Shown here one piece after another: positions 5,435 to 5,538 of a DNA stretch of 5,538 bases. Position 1 is the first letter of the stretch. Each line of letters starts with the position of its first letter. Origin of the DNA: Acidobacteriaceae bacterium (GTDB taxonomy: Bacteria > Acidobacteriota > Terriglobia > Terriglobales > Acidobacteriaceae); the NCBI GenBank assembly GCA_025929125.1, contig JAICMT010000134.1, forward strand, positions 1-5,538, given 5' to 3'. The position numbers and the translations under genes were made by a program. The notes beneath the pieces were generated by a model. That model did no database searches and had not been told where the DNA came from. It was given only the letters and a program-made list of their open reading frames with translations.

Positions 5435-5538
5435 ATTATCGCTTCCTCGACACCCATTTCGCTCCCCATTCCGAGCCCCGCGCCCTCCGCCTCCGCCCTG
5501 CTCGAGGCCCCGGCCGCCCGGCTGCGCGACTCCCACGG
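5435..5538 (+). CDS. Possible start of a rightward gene running off the window (uncertain)
   Basis: From the TGA at 5393-5395 one plus-strand frame stays open to the right edge. From about 5435 it has mostly G or C in third positions, reading IIASSTPISLPIPSPAPS, then ASALLEAPAARLRDSHG. A Pro/Ala/Ser-rich start followed by LRDSHG would suit the N-terminus of some enzymes, for instance the conserved D-S-x-G before the radical-SAM core of MoaA-type proteins, but six residues cannot establish this. No ATG, GTG or TTG exists in the frame. Only ATT 5435, ATC 5438 (with GAGG 5 bases before it) or CTG 5420 could start it. The real start may therefore lie outside the window, or the base order here may be wrong. 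A second plus-strand frame is also open. Confidence 0.2.
   Translation, partial: MIASSTPISLPIPSPAPSASALLEAPAARLRDSH

Noticed and set aside
5035..5469. Minus-strand 144-codon frame across the right-hand intergenic region
   Set aside because: It overlaps the membrane protein gene in another frame, has an erratic composition and no domain; the 152-residue gene is clearly the real one.

Overview
The window is GC-rich, densely coded bacterial chromosome. The gene mix is an electron-transfer flavoprotein pair, a large winged-helix/membrane/TPR regulator, a PEP-CTERM exported protein, and an upstream fragment ending in a polar motif followed by an Ala/Ser/Pro-rich tail. This fits an Acidobacteria-like (Terriglobia-type) genome best. 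That placement is an inference from gene style, not from a marker gene. No tRNA, rRNA, CRISPR array, insertion sequence or phage gene is visible.

Left part (1-1992, plus strand): the last 50 residues of an unidentified protein, then a 90-base gap holding a strong GC-rich hairpin. Next come etfB (245-1009) and etfA (1006-1992), which share an ATGA overlap. They encode the two subunits of a soluble FAD-containing electron carrier that normally moves electrons from acyl-CoA dehydrogenases to the membrane quinone pool. Neither a dehydrogenase nor the ETF:quinone oxidoreductase lies in the window.

Middle (2012-4670): a 608-residue one-component membrane regulator on the minus strand converges on etfA with only 19 bases between stops. 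It is transcribed divergently from a short PEP-CTERM secreted protein (3993-4670). The 154-base divergent region carries two palindromes that could be operator sites, so control of the PEP-CTERM gene by the regulator is a reasonable but unproven guess.

Right part (4671-5538): a nested inverted repeat separates the PEP-CTERM gene from a convergent 152-residue membrane-anchored protein (4746-5204, minus). The soluble half of that protein reads like an acyl-carrier-protein fold with the phosphopantetheine serine replaced by glycine. The last 334 bases hold no securely assignable gene. They contain a long, three-tier nested hairpin (5260-5338), and at the right edge a GC3-rich open frame that may be the start of a rightward gene leaving the window.

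Most of the window is ordinary housekeeping and accessory sequence. The best candidates for something undescribed are the 5260-5338 structured element, the serine-less ACP-like membrane protein, and the regulator/PEP-CTERM pair. No clearly novel multi-gene system is evident.
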